A stretch of 64,000 nt of DNA from Umbilicaria muhlenbergii (Eukaryota > Ascomycota > Lecanoromycetes > Umbilicariales > Umbilicariaceae), in assembly GCA_000611775.1 (NCBI GenBank), contig KK106982.1, positions 4,348,996 to 4,412,995 on the forward strand, given 5' to 3'. Both the position numbers and the translations under genes were made by a program. Positions 32,187-43,325 of the stretch are shown here, in pieces. The notes under the pieces were generated by a model. The model was not told where the DNA came from. It was given only the letters and a program-made list of their open reading frames with translations, and did not search any database. Position 1 is the first letter of the stretch. Each line of letters opens with the position of its first letter.

Positions 32187-34007
32187 ATGAAGCCAGCGGT
32201 AGAGCTTCTCATCCACATCTCCGCCCCGAGTCGGGGCTCCGATGACGCCAAATACAGGAAGCAGGCGCTCGGATTTTTAGGATTCGAAGCTGCTACCAGA
32301 CATACTGTGCTTTCTCGGGATGGAAATTCGCCAGCGTATGGAGTTGGCGACGGTGGAGTGTCGGGAATTGAGAACGCTGGAGCTGTCCGGCACTCGAGCG
32401 AGCAGTTACGAGGGGAAGACAATGAGGGACATGGGGAGGATACAGATCTAAGCCTGCGAGGCGTGGTCGCATCGCAGTCACCAATTCGCAGCGAGGTTCA
32501 AGATGTCCCAGCTTCACCATTTCCACCAGTCAACCCACCATGGACGTCTCCAACCATCTCCGCGTCTCCTCCACCCAGCGCGCATTCCCGCCCACCGCAA
32601 CCCTCCTCCTCCACCGCTCCACCGTCCTCCCCACTACCTCGAATCCACATACCTCAAACGCCTTTCCCCGTTCGACCCGCAACAGCGCCAACCGCCTCGT
32701 CGAACGATCAATCTCTCAACCCCCTCCGTCGCACACAGAATGACTACTGGGAGACGCCCCCAAGCGTCGTCCCGGACTCGCAACCCTCCCTCCGCGCTCA
32801 AAAACATAGTGTTCCCTCCTCCGAGACATCCTCATACGGCTTGTCCTCGCGAATTCCCGACCACTCGCCCCCTTCCGCCAAACGCCGCCGTCTCACGTCC
32901 CCCACGAAAGCAACATCTTCCACCGCCAGCGAGTCGCAGCCACCGTGTCCTCCCTCGTCACCGGTACCGCTCCGTCGCACTTCGCACACCCCCCTCCACT
33001 CCAACCCCACCAAGCTTCCCACGGACGCAACCTCCTCCACCGCCAGCGCCTCGGCCCCACATCCACCCCCTCCTCAACGACCCCTGTCATCGTTTCCTCC
33101 TCCACAACACCCCCCTTGGCCACCAGTCCTAGGTTCGCCACCTCCTCCCCAACCTCCCTCCTCACCAGCACTTCCCCCCTCCCTGCCCGCTTCACCTGTA
33201 CTACCTCCCTTTCGACCGACGCAAACCTACACCCCCGCACCTCCCCCCACCGCCCTCATCCCCTTCACAACCCACCTCACCCCCTCCCTCTCCATCATCG
33301 CGCGCGAACTCCCGCTTTCGAAGTTCTTCCGCCCGGTGCATACGACGCGCGCGTTAAGAGTGCTGGAGAGGGGGTGTTGGGTTGTTTCGTTGGGCAAGGG
33401 GGTGGGCGAAGCAGTGGCAACGGGGGTGAACGGGCCCCCGGTCGGAAAGCGAGGAAGCGTCTGGAAGCCGGCGCAGAAAGGGGATGGAAGACGGGTCGAA
33501 AAAGATGGAAAGGAAGAAAGAGGAGGGAAAGACGGCAGAGGAGGAAGTGAAGAAGGACGAAGAAGGGAGGTGGTGACGGGAGGGACGGTGGCGATGGGAG
33601 GAGAGGAGGGCCCGAAAGGAGGGACGGAACCGACCGCGCCGAAGGGAGCTTGGCAGCCGCGATTCGCGGAATACATCACGCGCTTCATCGCGGAGGGGCG
33701 GGCCGGGTGGGGGGTTTGGTGCGAGCGGTGCGTTGCACCATCGCCGTCGCCATCATCGCGGTCGGGGAAAGGGGTACGGTGGTTGCAGGAGAAGGGCAAG
33801 GGTGAGGGTGGAAAGGGCGAGGAGGAGAAAGGGGAGGGGGATGATGATGAAGCGGAGGGCGGAGGTGAGGTCGTGAAGATCTACTGTTGGGGCGAGGTCG
33901 TCGGGCATGTATGGTTACTGCTCTTCTTGGCCAGCGAGAGGAATGTTAGAGGATTGGGTGCGGAGTGGGTGGATGCTGGGGGGGAGGTGGTTGTGAGGAT
34001 GGCGTAG
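32187..34007 (+). CDS. Proline-rich nuclear-type protein of unknown family
   Basis: Single exon of 606 residues. The first 60 residues (MKPAVELLIHISAPSRGSDD, YRKQALGFLGFEAATR) and the last 250 look conserved, while residues 110-370 are a Pro/Ser-rich low-complexity linker with one basic patch (SAKRRRLTSPTK), a possible nuclear signal. The C-terminal part has LIPFTTHLTPSLSIIARELP, LSKFFRPVHTTRALRVLERG, then a charged Gly-rich insert, then FAEYITRFIAEGRAGWGVWC and a hydrophobic end (KIYCWGEVVGHVWLLLFLAS). I do not recognise the family. The coding strand is extremely C-rich to about 33300, then extremely G-rich. Confidence 0.65.
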   Translation: MKPAVELLIHISAPSRGSDDAKYRKQALGFLGFEAATRHTVLSRDGNSPAYGVGDGGVSGIENAGAVRHSSEQLRGEDNEGHGEDTDLSLRGVVASQSPIRSEVQDVPASPFPPVNPPWTSPTISASPPPSAHSRPPQPSSSTAPPSSPLPRIHIPQTPFPVRPATAPTASSNDQSLNPLRRTQNDYWETPPSVVPDSQPSLRAQKHSVPSSETSSYGLSSRIPDHSPPSAKRRRLTSPTKATSSTASESQPPCPPSSPVPLRRTSHTPLHSNPTKLPTDATSSTASASAPHPPPPQRPLSSFPPPQHPPWPPVLGSPPPPQPPSSPALPPSLPASPVLPPFRPTQTYTPAPPPTALIPFTTHLTPSLSIIARELPLSKFFRPVHTTRALRVLERGCWVVSLGKGVGEAVATGVNGPPVGKRGSVWKPAQKGDGRRVEKDGKEERGGKDGRGGSEEGRRREVVTGGTVAMGGEEGPKGGTEPTAPKGAWQPRFAEYITRFIAEGRAGWGVWCERCVAPSPSPSSRSGKGVRWLQEKGKGEGGKGEEEKGEGDDDEAEGGGEVVKIYCWGEVVGHVWLLLFLASERNVRGLGAEWVDAGGEVVVRMA

Positions 34008-34849
34008 AGGGTTCGGGGTGGTTCGGGGGCGGGCTTTTGGGTACTGGTTTCGATTGTTTTTGCGATTGTTTTTGGACTGTTTCTGGATTGCTGAATTGGT
34101 TCTGGATTGGTTCTGGGTTGTCTCTGGTGGTGGGGTTTGAATCTCAATCATATACCCACAGCGGTCTTCTGGTCCTCAAAGCATAGCAGTATCAACCATT
34201 CTTTTCTTGGTTCAATTCAATTCAATTCAATTCAACACCAGACTATCCACACATGTCCCCATTCATTCAACCCCCTCACCCAGCAGTACCGCTAATATGC
34301 CCTTGCCATTCATTCCCCGTCCCCGAAACAAAACCCCCCGCATAACCGTCATCGCTCATAATGATCCCCATCCAAATGCAACAAGCCAAGGCACCCCATA
34401 CGCACATGGATTCAATCTCCTCGACAGATCGCCCCTTTCAGTCTCAGCAAGAAAAAGGCCTCGTCCATACGTAAAAGCACGGGGGCCCCATCCATTTCCA
34501 AAACTCATAGATTTCGAAAAAAAAAAAAAGGGGGGAAAGGTCAACTAAACTCCCATATCCAATGCCCCATTTCCCCCAAACCCGCGGCGCGCCCGAGCCG
34601 AATCGCCTACAGCCGCGGCGGCAGAAAAAAAAAGAGTAGTCGAAAACGCCCAACCCCCTTTCCCATGTTCGCATGTTCGAAACATCGGCGGGGCCGAAAG
34701 TGAAGGGAAAAAATGAAATCAGTTTTCGTCGTATAGAGAGGTATCGGAAGAAAGATGGCTACAGATGCCGAAACGCCTTCGTTCCCGGTCGCCGGGCGAG
34801 CCGAGGAGATTTCAGATACAAATAAAAACGGCGAGAGAGGATCATGTCG
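34008..34849. other. Intergenic, convergent 3' ends
   Basis: Holds the 3' flanks of the proline-rich gene (plus) and the RhoGAP gene (minus). Frames at 34207-34548 and 34356-34674 are antisense to each other with no family signal. A run of 13 A occurs at about 34517-34529. Confidence 0.4.
34211..34235. repeat. TTCAA pentanucleotide microsatellite
   Basis: Five perfect copies of TTCAA. Confidence 0.9.
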
Positions 34850-37800
34850 TCACCCGGCGCCCGTCACACCCATAGGCCCAGGCGGCGGGCCCTGCTTCCC
34901 CCAATCGGACCGCCGGTATGCATGGTGCCTGGGCCCGCCGTTGCCGTTGCTACCCTGCGTGTCAGCGCTGACGGTGCGGTGGTGGTACATCAGATTCGGA
35001 GTAGGATTTGTGAACTCAAACGCCGCTTGCGGGGGTGTGTTTTGATTACCGGTGGCCGCAACCGCGTAGGGTAGATTCGGAGGGGTGTTGTTGTGTTGAC
35101 CGGTAGACGGATAGACAGGTGCACCAGTGGGTACTTGGACGTGGCGGACTGAAGACTCCTTTTGGCGGGCGTTGGCCTGGTAGGGGTCGTTGTCGACTTG
35201 CGTGACGACGGGGGCGCCGGAGCGGGTGTTGCCGTTGCCGCCTTCTCGTGAGCGTGGGGGGGTGGACGAGCCGGGGTTGGTGACGACGGTGGTGCGTTGG
35301 GCGCCGGGGGATTTGCCAATGTCGGCGTAGCGTTTGAGGATTTCCTTGGTGGTGATGTCGGAACTGTTGTTGAAGAGGGAGGAGTCATTTAGGATGGATT
35401 GGAGATCTTCGGGTACCTGGTTTGGGTGGTTAGAAAAATGGATTGCGATGGGGCTATGATAACGCTTACCTCGCACATCTGGTCGTTGTAGTAGATCAAT
35501 GAATGAACGGCTTCGATGGCTAAGAAACTTTCGTCCATCCCGATATTCTTGCTATTTGGGAAGAGGATGTTTGGTGTTATAACGGTTGCAAGATTATGGG
35601 TGTCCATTTTGCTTCCAGTCTCTTCGTCCACTTGTGAGAATGACGAGGCCCAGTTGAGGAAGGAAAAGAGAATTTCCAAAGAATCTCGGTGAGTCTTCGG
35701 TAATAGACAACACGTAAGATGCAGCACCCTTCGCCTCTTCTGTTCATCCGTAATTTCTGTCTCGGGTATTAGCATGACCATAGAGCCATGTGGAAGAGCA
35801 AAACTTACTCTGCGACGTGATGAAAAGGCGGTGAAGTTTGAATGTGAGCAGAGGGTCAGGAAGCTCACGAAGGAACCTCTTAAGCAGAGCTGCTACCTGA
35901 ACAGGGTTTTCCTTTGTTAGGTCAACATCTTCCGCTTTAGCGTCGATACGTTCGGCCAGATCCTTCAACCCCCTAATGTTACCATTCTTCCGGAAGACCC
36001 CCTCAACAGACATATCCATCTGCCGCATCGCTGAAATGGAGTCGTCGAGAAGACCAGGAACTCGCAGAGCGCCTGGGCCTACTCCATATGTCGACTCGAC
36101 ACCGTCTCTCTCAACAAGCACATCTAAACTCACGCCAAAGACGCCCTTCTTTTTCCCAGTTCTTGCGCGATCGTTCTTGAAAGCTTTGCCGAATTTGCCC
36201 CAGAAGTTTGTAGGTTTTCTTGACTCTATCAGTCCCAGCAGGTCCTCTAAATTATAATGACCCTCAAGCAGTGGCTCCATTGATAACACGGCAACGTGGC
36301 GAACAATGAAATACTCAAGGGCAGAAAGCTCTGAGAAGTATCTCTTCGGTCGCTGCGGTAACGAATCGCCAGCAGCATTTCGATCGAGTTCATGACCCCC
36401 GGATACGTCGCGTTGATGCCCGCTATACAGCTTTGGTTGCCTACCGCCAGATCCAATAAGTTGGTTCTTTGCATGCTTGTAGGCGTTTGGGCGTTGCTCC
36501 TTTGCCTGCTCTGCAGCCACAATTCTTGGGATGTCGTCAAGCGTCAGAGCATCATGGTTGCCGAATGTAAGGTCAGTCCTAGCTTCGCCGTTTGCGTCTC
36601 GATCCTCGACGATATGGAAGCCGTGAGTCCTCATATCAGAACCATCAGCCCCTGCCGAACCCGGTCTTATGCTTCGCCCTTCTGGTCCATCAATGATACG
36701 GGACGTTCGCGCCTTTTTGATGGTCGTAGAGAGGTGCTTATCCATGCGCGTAGATCGCAGTCTTTTCATCTCTCCTACTGTCTGTTCGTAAGAAGATCCG
36801 TTCTTCTCGTCTACTGAAGTGTCGCCATAAGACTTCGATCTTGTATTCGATCTCAGTAAAGGTGGATCTAGTTGACCGGATGGCGATACACGGTGTCCCT
36901 CATTCGAGTCGTAGCTCGTCAAATTCGGATCGTCTGTGGGAGCTGCTCAGCTCTACCATGTCAGTCGGAGGAGTGTAGAACATACCTGAAGTATGCGGAA
37001 GCGTCCCGCCAGACCGTAGCACCGACAATAGCCTAGCAAGAGCAACCCGGAGAAGGTATACGTATTGCTGCAGACGTGTCGTATGTTCAAAGCCATCAAT
37101 GGCATCAGGTGATTGATAATTGTCTTCCACGCATCTTCGACACAATGTTCGCTGATCTTTTTCGCTCCACATAGCATCGCCAAGGTCTTCGCCCAGATTA
37201 ATTCGACAATTTTCACAGTTAAGATGCTTCCTATGCCATCTCCGCTCGCCCAATCTCGCGCACTCATCGTCAATTGGCTCTTTGCATGCATCGCACAAAT
37301 CTGACCGCTGGTCTGCCAGTCCCGAGACACCAGTAGTTGAGTCGAGCGACTTCTCGGCTTCCTTTATAGAATCCAAATCTCCTAGCTCGTCTAGAAATTG
37401 ATGAAGACCATCCGTGTTGCGCCGCTCACGCTCAAGCCTCAATGCGCCCTGCAAACTTATACGTATAAGGAGCTTAAGGTAGTGGGCCAGGCCTGTGACA
37501 AGTGAGAGGAGCTCTTGTGTAACACCCAATTTCCTGACGCCTGTCTCTTGGGTTTTTGTGAGCAGAGAGAAGAACGCCACTATTTTCTTGCAGAGTAACT
37601 TGGCTTCTCGTCCGTAGGCGAGTCCTGCGTTGCAATCGTTAGCATCGCGTACGCTGCTATCAGAAGTTGTGGATTGAGTACCTTTCATCCCTTGAGAGGT
37701 CATCAGATAATCTAGTTTATCCGTTGCGCTGAACAGGACGTCAACATGCCAGATGAATTTTTTGGCCACCATCACACCGTCTACGTAAGCGCCGTTGCTC

Positions 37801-38882
37801 ACATGCAGAAGCATATCAGAAATGCAGGCGGCAGACGATTCTTCGAAAGTTGAAAGAACGCTCCAAATCCGGTAAACCTTTTCTTCCATCTGCTCTTCTT
37901 CTTCTCGGACCACTGTGCGCTTTTCTTCCGTAGCATCCTCGTCCGGCGGGCTTCTTTCGACGACATCTGAGCTAGACGAGGCAAGGCGGACATTCCAGAA
38001 TTTGTGTATCATATAGCATTCGGGATGCCAGTGTTGGTTTTGTCCATTCCTGAAAATCTCGACAAATTGCTTCAATATTGCGGTCTGGCATCCATTGCAC
38101 CTCTGTGCAAATTGGGTGGAGTAATGGTAATGGCAATACACTTTGCCGTCATGTTCGTAATAGCTGTCTTGTGCACCGAAGATCGTAGGGCATACTGAGC
38201 ATGTGAAGTGTTCGATGTGATACTTACGTTCGAGCGCAGTGATATAAGAACCCCGAAGAGCACCTCCGCACTCGAAGCAGAGCAGATCTAGACGCCGGAA
38301 ATAGTCGGTTTCGCAGAGCGGATACTGGCCAACGCCATCGTCGTTATCGACAGGAAAGAATTTTGAAGCTACCACCTGCCCACAGTCCTTTGTAGGAATT
38401 AGTAACAGAGTTACATCCACTATATTGGATTGGCCCCTTCGACTTACTTGACATTTGAAGCATTCTAGATGGAAGGTGCCACCAAGGGCTCGGACAAATT
38501 GCCCTGTAAGAGGCTCATCACATTTCCTGCAGAGCCTCACCGTCCCACTAGAGTTTTTCCGCCCCGCGCTTCCATTACCCCTTGACCTCTCACGTATAGT
38601 CATGTTCTTGGTCTGTTCCCGCTCCCGCCCATTCCGCCCGTCGACAGGTGAAGCTGGAAGGCCACCATTAGACATTTGCTCGTCTTCTACAGCTGCGCCC
38701 ATGAATCTTTGCTGCGACATATCTGATGTATCATACCTATTGCCCCGTGTTTGTGGATAAGAGCTGGTGTCGTTCTCGTTCGGATCGTGCTGGGGTGGCC
38801 ATTGTGAAGCATAGCCACTGTCGGCTGTCCTGTCGGCTGGTCTTGCATCTATTGAGGGCCTGCCCTCCGATTGCGGACTCAT
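34850..38882 (-). CDS. LIM-domain Rho GTPase-activating protein (RGA type)
   Basis: Six exons, 38882..38448, 38387..37682, 37624..36986, 36933..35809, 35756..35470 and 35416..34850, encode 1252 residues. The protein resembles the yeast Rga1/Rga2 family, which turns off Cdc42/Rho GTPases in polarised growth. LIM1 starts near residue 117 (CRKCDEPLTGQF, GGTFHLECFKC, CGQVV), LIM2 follows (CFECGGALRG, KYHIEHFTC, CHYHYSTQFA), a partial third follows directly (CNGCQTAILKQF), and a further zinc module lies at about 500-555 (CDACKEPIDDEC, CENCRINL, CRRC). The RhoGAP domain is at about residues 858-1065, with the arginine finger in VEGVFRKNGNIRGLK and LLKRFLRELPDPLL. The tail is disordered. Introns 1 and 2 are multiples of three with no stop. 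Confidence 0.92.
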
Positions 38883-40996
38883 TTTGTGATGCGCAAGTCC
38901 CTCAAAGTCCCGGTCCCTGTCCCTGTCCTCCTAATAACCAGGAAGAATCCACTGCTTGTGCAATGTCGTGGATGACCGAACAACCCTCCCACAATCGCCA
39001 GAACGAAGACGGAGGGCCGAATTTCAACAAGTTGAATGTGAGTGTAGAGAGTTCGCTGGATCAATGTAGTGCCGCTTCATTGACTGTTTCTTTTGGGCGC
39101 TGCGGAGCGTCAAGTTTATCCAGGGCAACTGCGTAGCTGTATACGAGGTCGAGTGAATCGCAATGACGCGTAGTCAGAAGACTCTTCCCATGATATCCTA
39201 TCCAACCTCGCCCTCGACAGTACTCGACGGAGTATCGATGGGAGATGCGCCTTGTTCCCGCGTAACTTCTCTGGTGTCGGTTCTTCAAAGACGAAACCCT
39301 GCAGGATGTGAAACAATTTGGGACCGATTTAGAAGCTGGGCTTGCTTTGGTTTAAAGAGCGTGATGCAGGTGTGATGGGTCGGTGTGCGTGCGTGCAAGA
39401 GAGTCTCCAGTGTCGAGTGCACGAAATGCCAGGGCAGGGTGCGATAGTCAGAGCCAATGCGCTTGTTGCTGAGTCTCCAGCGCCGCCGTGCCTGTGGTCG
39501 CGCAAGGTCCGGGTAGGCAGATTGCGCTCGTGTTCAGCTTTGTGACTCGGCAATCCAAAGAGAATGGAGCTTGACGGTCGTGGACCCTGTCGTGCCTGTG
39601 TACTGTAATACCGCTGGCTTCAGGAATGTAGGACAGTGAGGTGCATCCTGAAAGTAAGGTAGGGGTTAGAGGCGAGGTCAGTTGCTCTGCCGTGGCGCTA
39701 ATGGAAATCTCCATGGCCGCTTTAGCGATTGGCTCTCAGAACTACTGGCTCCCAGAACGTTAGACTCCTGAGGCTCGACTCCTGCGGCTCGACTCGCTCC
39801 ATTCCTCAGACCGTTGCGCACCACCGTCAGGGTCACGCGGTAGTACAGAATACGGCGGTTCCTTGTTGGATGAAACCCGTTCAACATCTCAACGGCAGCG
39901 ACATATATTGGATATGAGCCGTACGTTTAGCTGCTATGGGGAATTGAGCTTGACAAACCGCACGTTTCTTGTTACTATTACTACTATGATTCAACACCAC
40001 CTTCCACCGTTGATCTGTAACTGGGCGGTCCCTAGCCGCTTCAGCCAGTTGTGTGCAGGTGTTGATCGCGTACGACTGGACATCTAGATCGTGACTCGAG
40101 GATATCCATCTATCTTGTTCTAGCCCGAAGCCTATCGAGGGTCCTTCTGAGCTTAGATCACACGTGAGCGGTCGTCTACCATCTAGAGTACAGCCAGCAG
40201 TAGTCATAAAAATAGACATCATGCTTGAGACACCTTTGTCGGCCTTGACCGCTCCTTGGGCTGAGCAAATGGCCCTTGGTGCTTGATACGATACTGAGGC
40301 TGATGGTTGAGGCTGAGCTTAAGCAAGGCTGTCAAACATGCCGCGCTTGCAAGCTCCACACTTTCGGCAAGCCAACCAGGGAAGCTATGAAGTAATCGTC
40401 CTTGGCCGGGCATCCGCAGGCATCGGCGGTCAAGTCAGAGGAGTCTGAAAGAACCTGACAGGGCCGATGCTTCCCCAAACATCGAGCTACAACGGACGCC
40501 CCCAGACTAATCCACCACGGCCACGTGTTGCATTCGTCCCCACGATGGGCAGCGATGCAGTCGGCCTCAGGCGTTATGATGTACATGTATGATACCAGAT
40601 GGGCCAGATGGGCAGAGACTGTTCTATCACGGACATGCCACTTTCCCGTCCAGCCGGGCCTCGCTTGTGTTGGCGGGCTGTCGCTGCCTGGCAATGTGGC
40701 TCGGCGGGCGCAGGGATGTCGGCTGGAGCTGATTCACTCTTACATCTTTGCACAAAGGCCCGGCCGGAGTTCCAGCACACCTGGAACATCGAGGTATTTC
40801 AAGAAGCCTCTGGGTCATTCACAGTCCCCCTTTCATCGTGGCCTGGAGATAATTAGCATATGATCGCATCAGACCTTCCTCCCTCTCTCGCTCCCTCTGA
40901 CATGATTTCTCCTCCCAACACTTGTCTGTCGTGACCAGGCTTCCCTATCAGCCAGCATTGCGATCGCATATCCACCTCTTGCTCTCGGCCCTTGAC
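38883..40996. other. Long divergent intergenic region
   Basis: About 2.1 kb between the RhoGAP gene (minus) and the double-UBC gene (plus). Many short frames on both strands overlap without family signal. The part near 39760-39800 has two near copies of GGCTCGACTCCTG. It probably holds long 5' leaders and promoters. Confidence 0.4.
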
Positions 40997-42736
40997 ATGT
41001 CCAACCAGGCCATCCTGCGCATTACGCGCGTGCGTTTTACCATGTCATCTCTTATACCTTGCTCAGCCTGACTCACCCATTTATAGGAACTCGGCGAGAT
41101 CCAAAAGAACTCGGATCTATGTAGGTCACCTGAAGCGGTCCAATTCGATAGTGGGAAACCCACGGGCTCATCTGTGAACAAGCACTGGCCGTGGCCTGTC
41201 GCGATGTTGATGTTCGCAATGTCAAGGCTTTGATTGTTGGGCCGCCGGAAACGCCGTATGAGTTTGGTTTCTTCGAAGTCAGTCCTTGTCTCAACGGCTT
41301 TTTACTGGCTATCAAACGACTAAACCATTTTAGTTCAGTGTCCGATTCCCCAAAGGTTGACATCCCAAGGGTAGCACGGATGATTCCCAGGGCCTCGTTG
41401 ACACCGGTGACCACCAGAATACCCTGGTAAAGCACCCCATATCAATGCAACCACAACCAATGGCGGTCGGTGCCGCTTCAATCCCAACATCTACGCTCAA
41501 GGGAAAGTCTGCTTGTGAGTACCAACCGGAACCTGACCAGAAACACGTTGCCAACTATGTCTGCCTGTAGGTCAATACTAGGGTGCGTTGAATCGATATC
41601 ACTAATGATAGCAAACTTGGCTGAGATTCATGTTTCAGTACATGGCGAGGGGAACGTGGCGAAGAATGGTCGTCTGCACAGGGCCTGGAGTCTATCTTGA
41701 TCTCGATCCAGAGTCTGATGTCATCAAATCCTTACGAGAATGAACCAGGCTACGAGCACGCAGACTCTTCAGAGGACAAGAAGAACAAGGCTCACTACGT
41801 TGCGAAGGTAACCTTGATGAGATTGCGATGTCAGCGGCATCCACATGTTGACAAGTGCAGATTCGACACGAGACGTTGCGGATTGCGGTCATTCAACGTC
41901 TGGAGGATTTCCTCGGAATCCATTCTGACGGCAGTGTTGATGAGCCCTCGCCAGTAGAACCTCCATTGCGAACGGAATACGACTCGGAACCGGAGGATGA
42001 TTCTTCCTCGACCTTCGAACCTTTCAAGGATCTAATCAAGCGGCGCTTTCTGTGGTATCACGAATCGTATCTCCTCTCTATCGCGGAGACGGAGAAGGAA
42101 GTCGCTGTGAATCAACCTTTCGTGATCATGCCTTTCGAGGGTGGAGGGAACAGCATGGCTGGCAGATTCAACTACCCGGATTTGAAGCGTAGGATCACCC
42201 TGATAGGAAAGGTACTGAACCAGGAAACAGAACGCTGGGCAGAAGAAGGCTTAGTGCAGGTGAGGAAAGAGACCAGCTTTGCCGCGGGACTGGTACGTCA
42301 GCTCGAACGCATCGTGGAGACGTACAAGAAGAATGAGATGGTGACTCTGGATATCGATTTCATGGATAAGAATCCATTCGTTTGGCTGCTCACGTATTTT
42401 GGCCGCCCCATGACGCAACTGGATGGAGGCATGTTCCGAATCCGGATTTCGATAAGTCCAAGATTCCCGGAAGAGCTGCCGAGAGTTGTGTTTGAAACAC
42501 CGATATACCACCACAGAGTATCAAAGGACGGAGTCTTGTGCTACTTCCCACGCCGGCCCGATGATATCAAGTCCCACATCGAGGCTATCATTGAAGCGAT
42601 CGAGGACGAGTCTCCACCCTACGATCCGCGAACTCTGGTCCACCCGGAGGCATCAAAGCTCTTCTGGGGTTCAGTGGAGGACAAGAAGTTGTACAATCGG
42701 AAGCTGCGGAGGGCTGTACAGAGGAGTACTGAGTAG
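40997..42736 (+). CDS. UBE2Z-like ubiquitin-conjugating enzyme with a second UBC domain
   Basis: Eight exons, 40997..41029, 41087..41120, 41183..41277, 41334..41355, 41418..41514, 41571..41582, 41639..41807 and 41861..42736, encode 445 residues. The first UBC fold matches UBE2Z-type E2s: [60 protein letters not shown] with the catalytic Cys at about residue 93, then GLESILISIQSLMSSNPYEN. A linker with an acidic patch leads to a second UBC-like fold (MFRIRISISPRFPEELPRVV, PIYHHRVSKDGVLCYFP) with a Cys at about 381 in the active-site position and His in place of part of HPN. E2s load ubiquitin or a ubiquitin-like protein from E1. The sixth exon is only 12 bases. No RING or ubiquitin-like domain is attached. 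Confidence 0.88.
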
Positions 42737-43325
42737 GTCAGTAGATGGGACGCTCTGAATGCGACGTAACGGTAGCGATATCTCTGACTGTTATCGCGTT
42801 AGGGAGTGAATCAGGTGGTACGGAAAGATGAGGACTGATCTTGGCTTACTAGAAGCTCCGGACAATGGATGACTGGCGCAGAGGGCTTTCGAGGAATGTA
42901 TTGGGATACCCCAGTTTAAACGGCTGCACAAGCATAGTTTGAAGGCGTCTGGCAATGGAAGTGAGTGACCATGGAATCGTACGAACACCATTGCACAAGT
43001 TCCGTATGGAACATAAAACCTGGTTGCCTGGAAGGACTCGCCGTTTACGGAGTACGCAGTAATGGATTCCTTTTCCCGTGCTTCAAGTACGACCGTGCAG
43101 TTGTGGAGAAGTGATTGGCCAGGTTGGCGCAAGGTATGGAACGTACCTCTCGACTCGGGAAAGCCATTGGAGCGGCTCCTTTCGGCTTGGCGGCCCAGCC
43201 GAAGACCCTGCAGCGCGAGTGCTCAGAACCCAAACCCCAGATTTGGATTTGTGCTTCTGAACCGTGCTTCTGATCCATCACTTCTTCTCTGACCTCCACT
43301 CCGCAGTTGTATACCCTCCACCACC
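42737..43325. other. Intergenic
   Basis: 3' flank of the double-UBC gene and promoter of ERG26. Minus-strand frames at 42791-43488 overlap ERG26 in antisense and are not supported. Confidence 0.4.

Noticed and set aside
32503-33550. Pro/Arg/His-rich frames inside the proline-rich gene
   Set aside because: They are shifted frames of the same C-rich DNA. The 606-residue frame has the better-formed ends.
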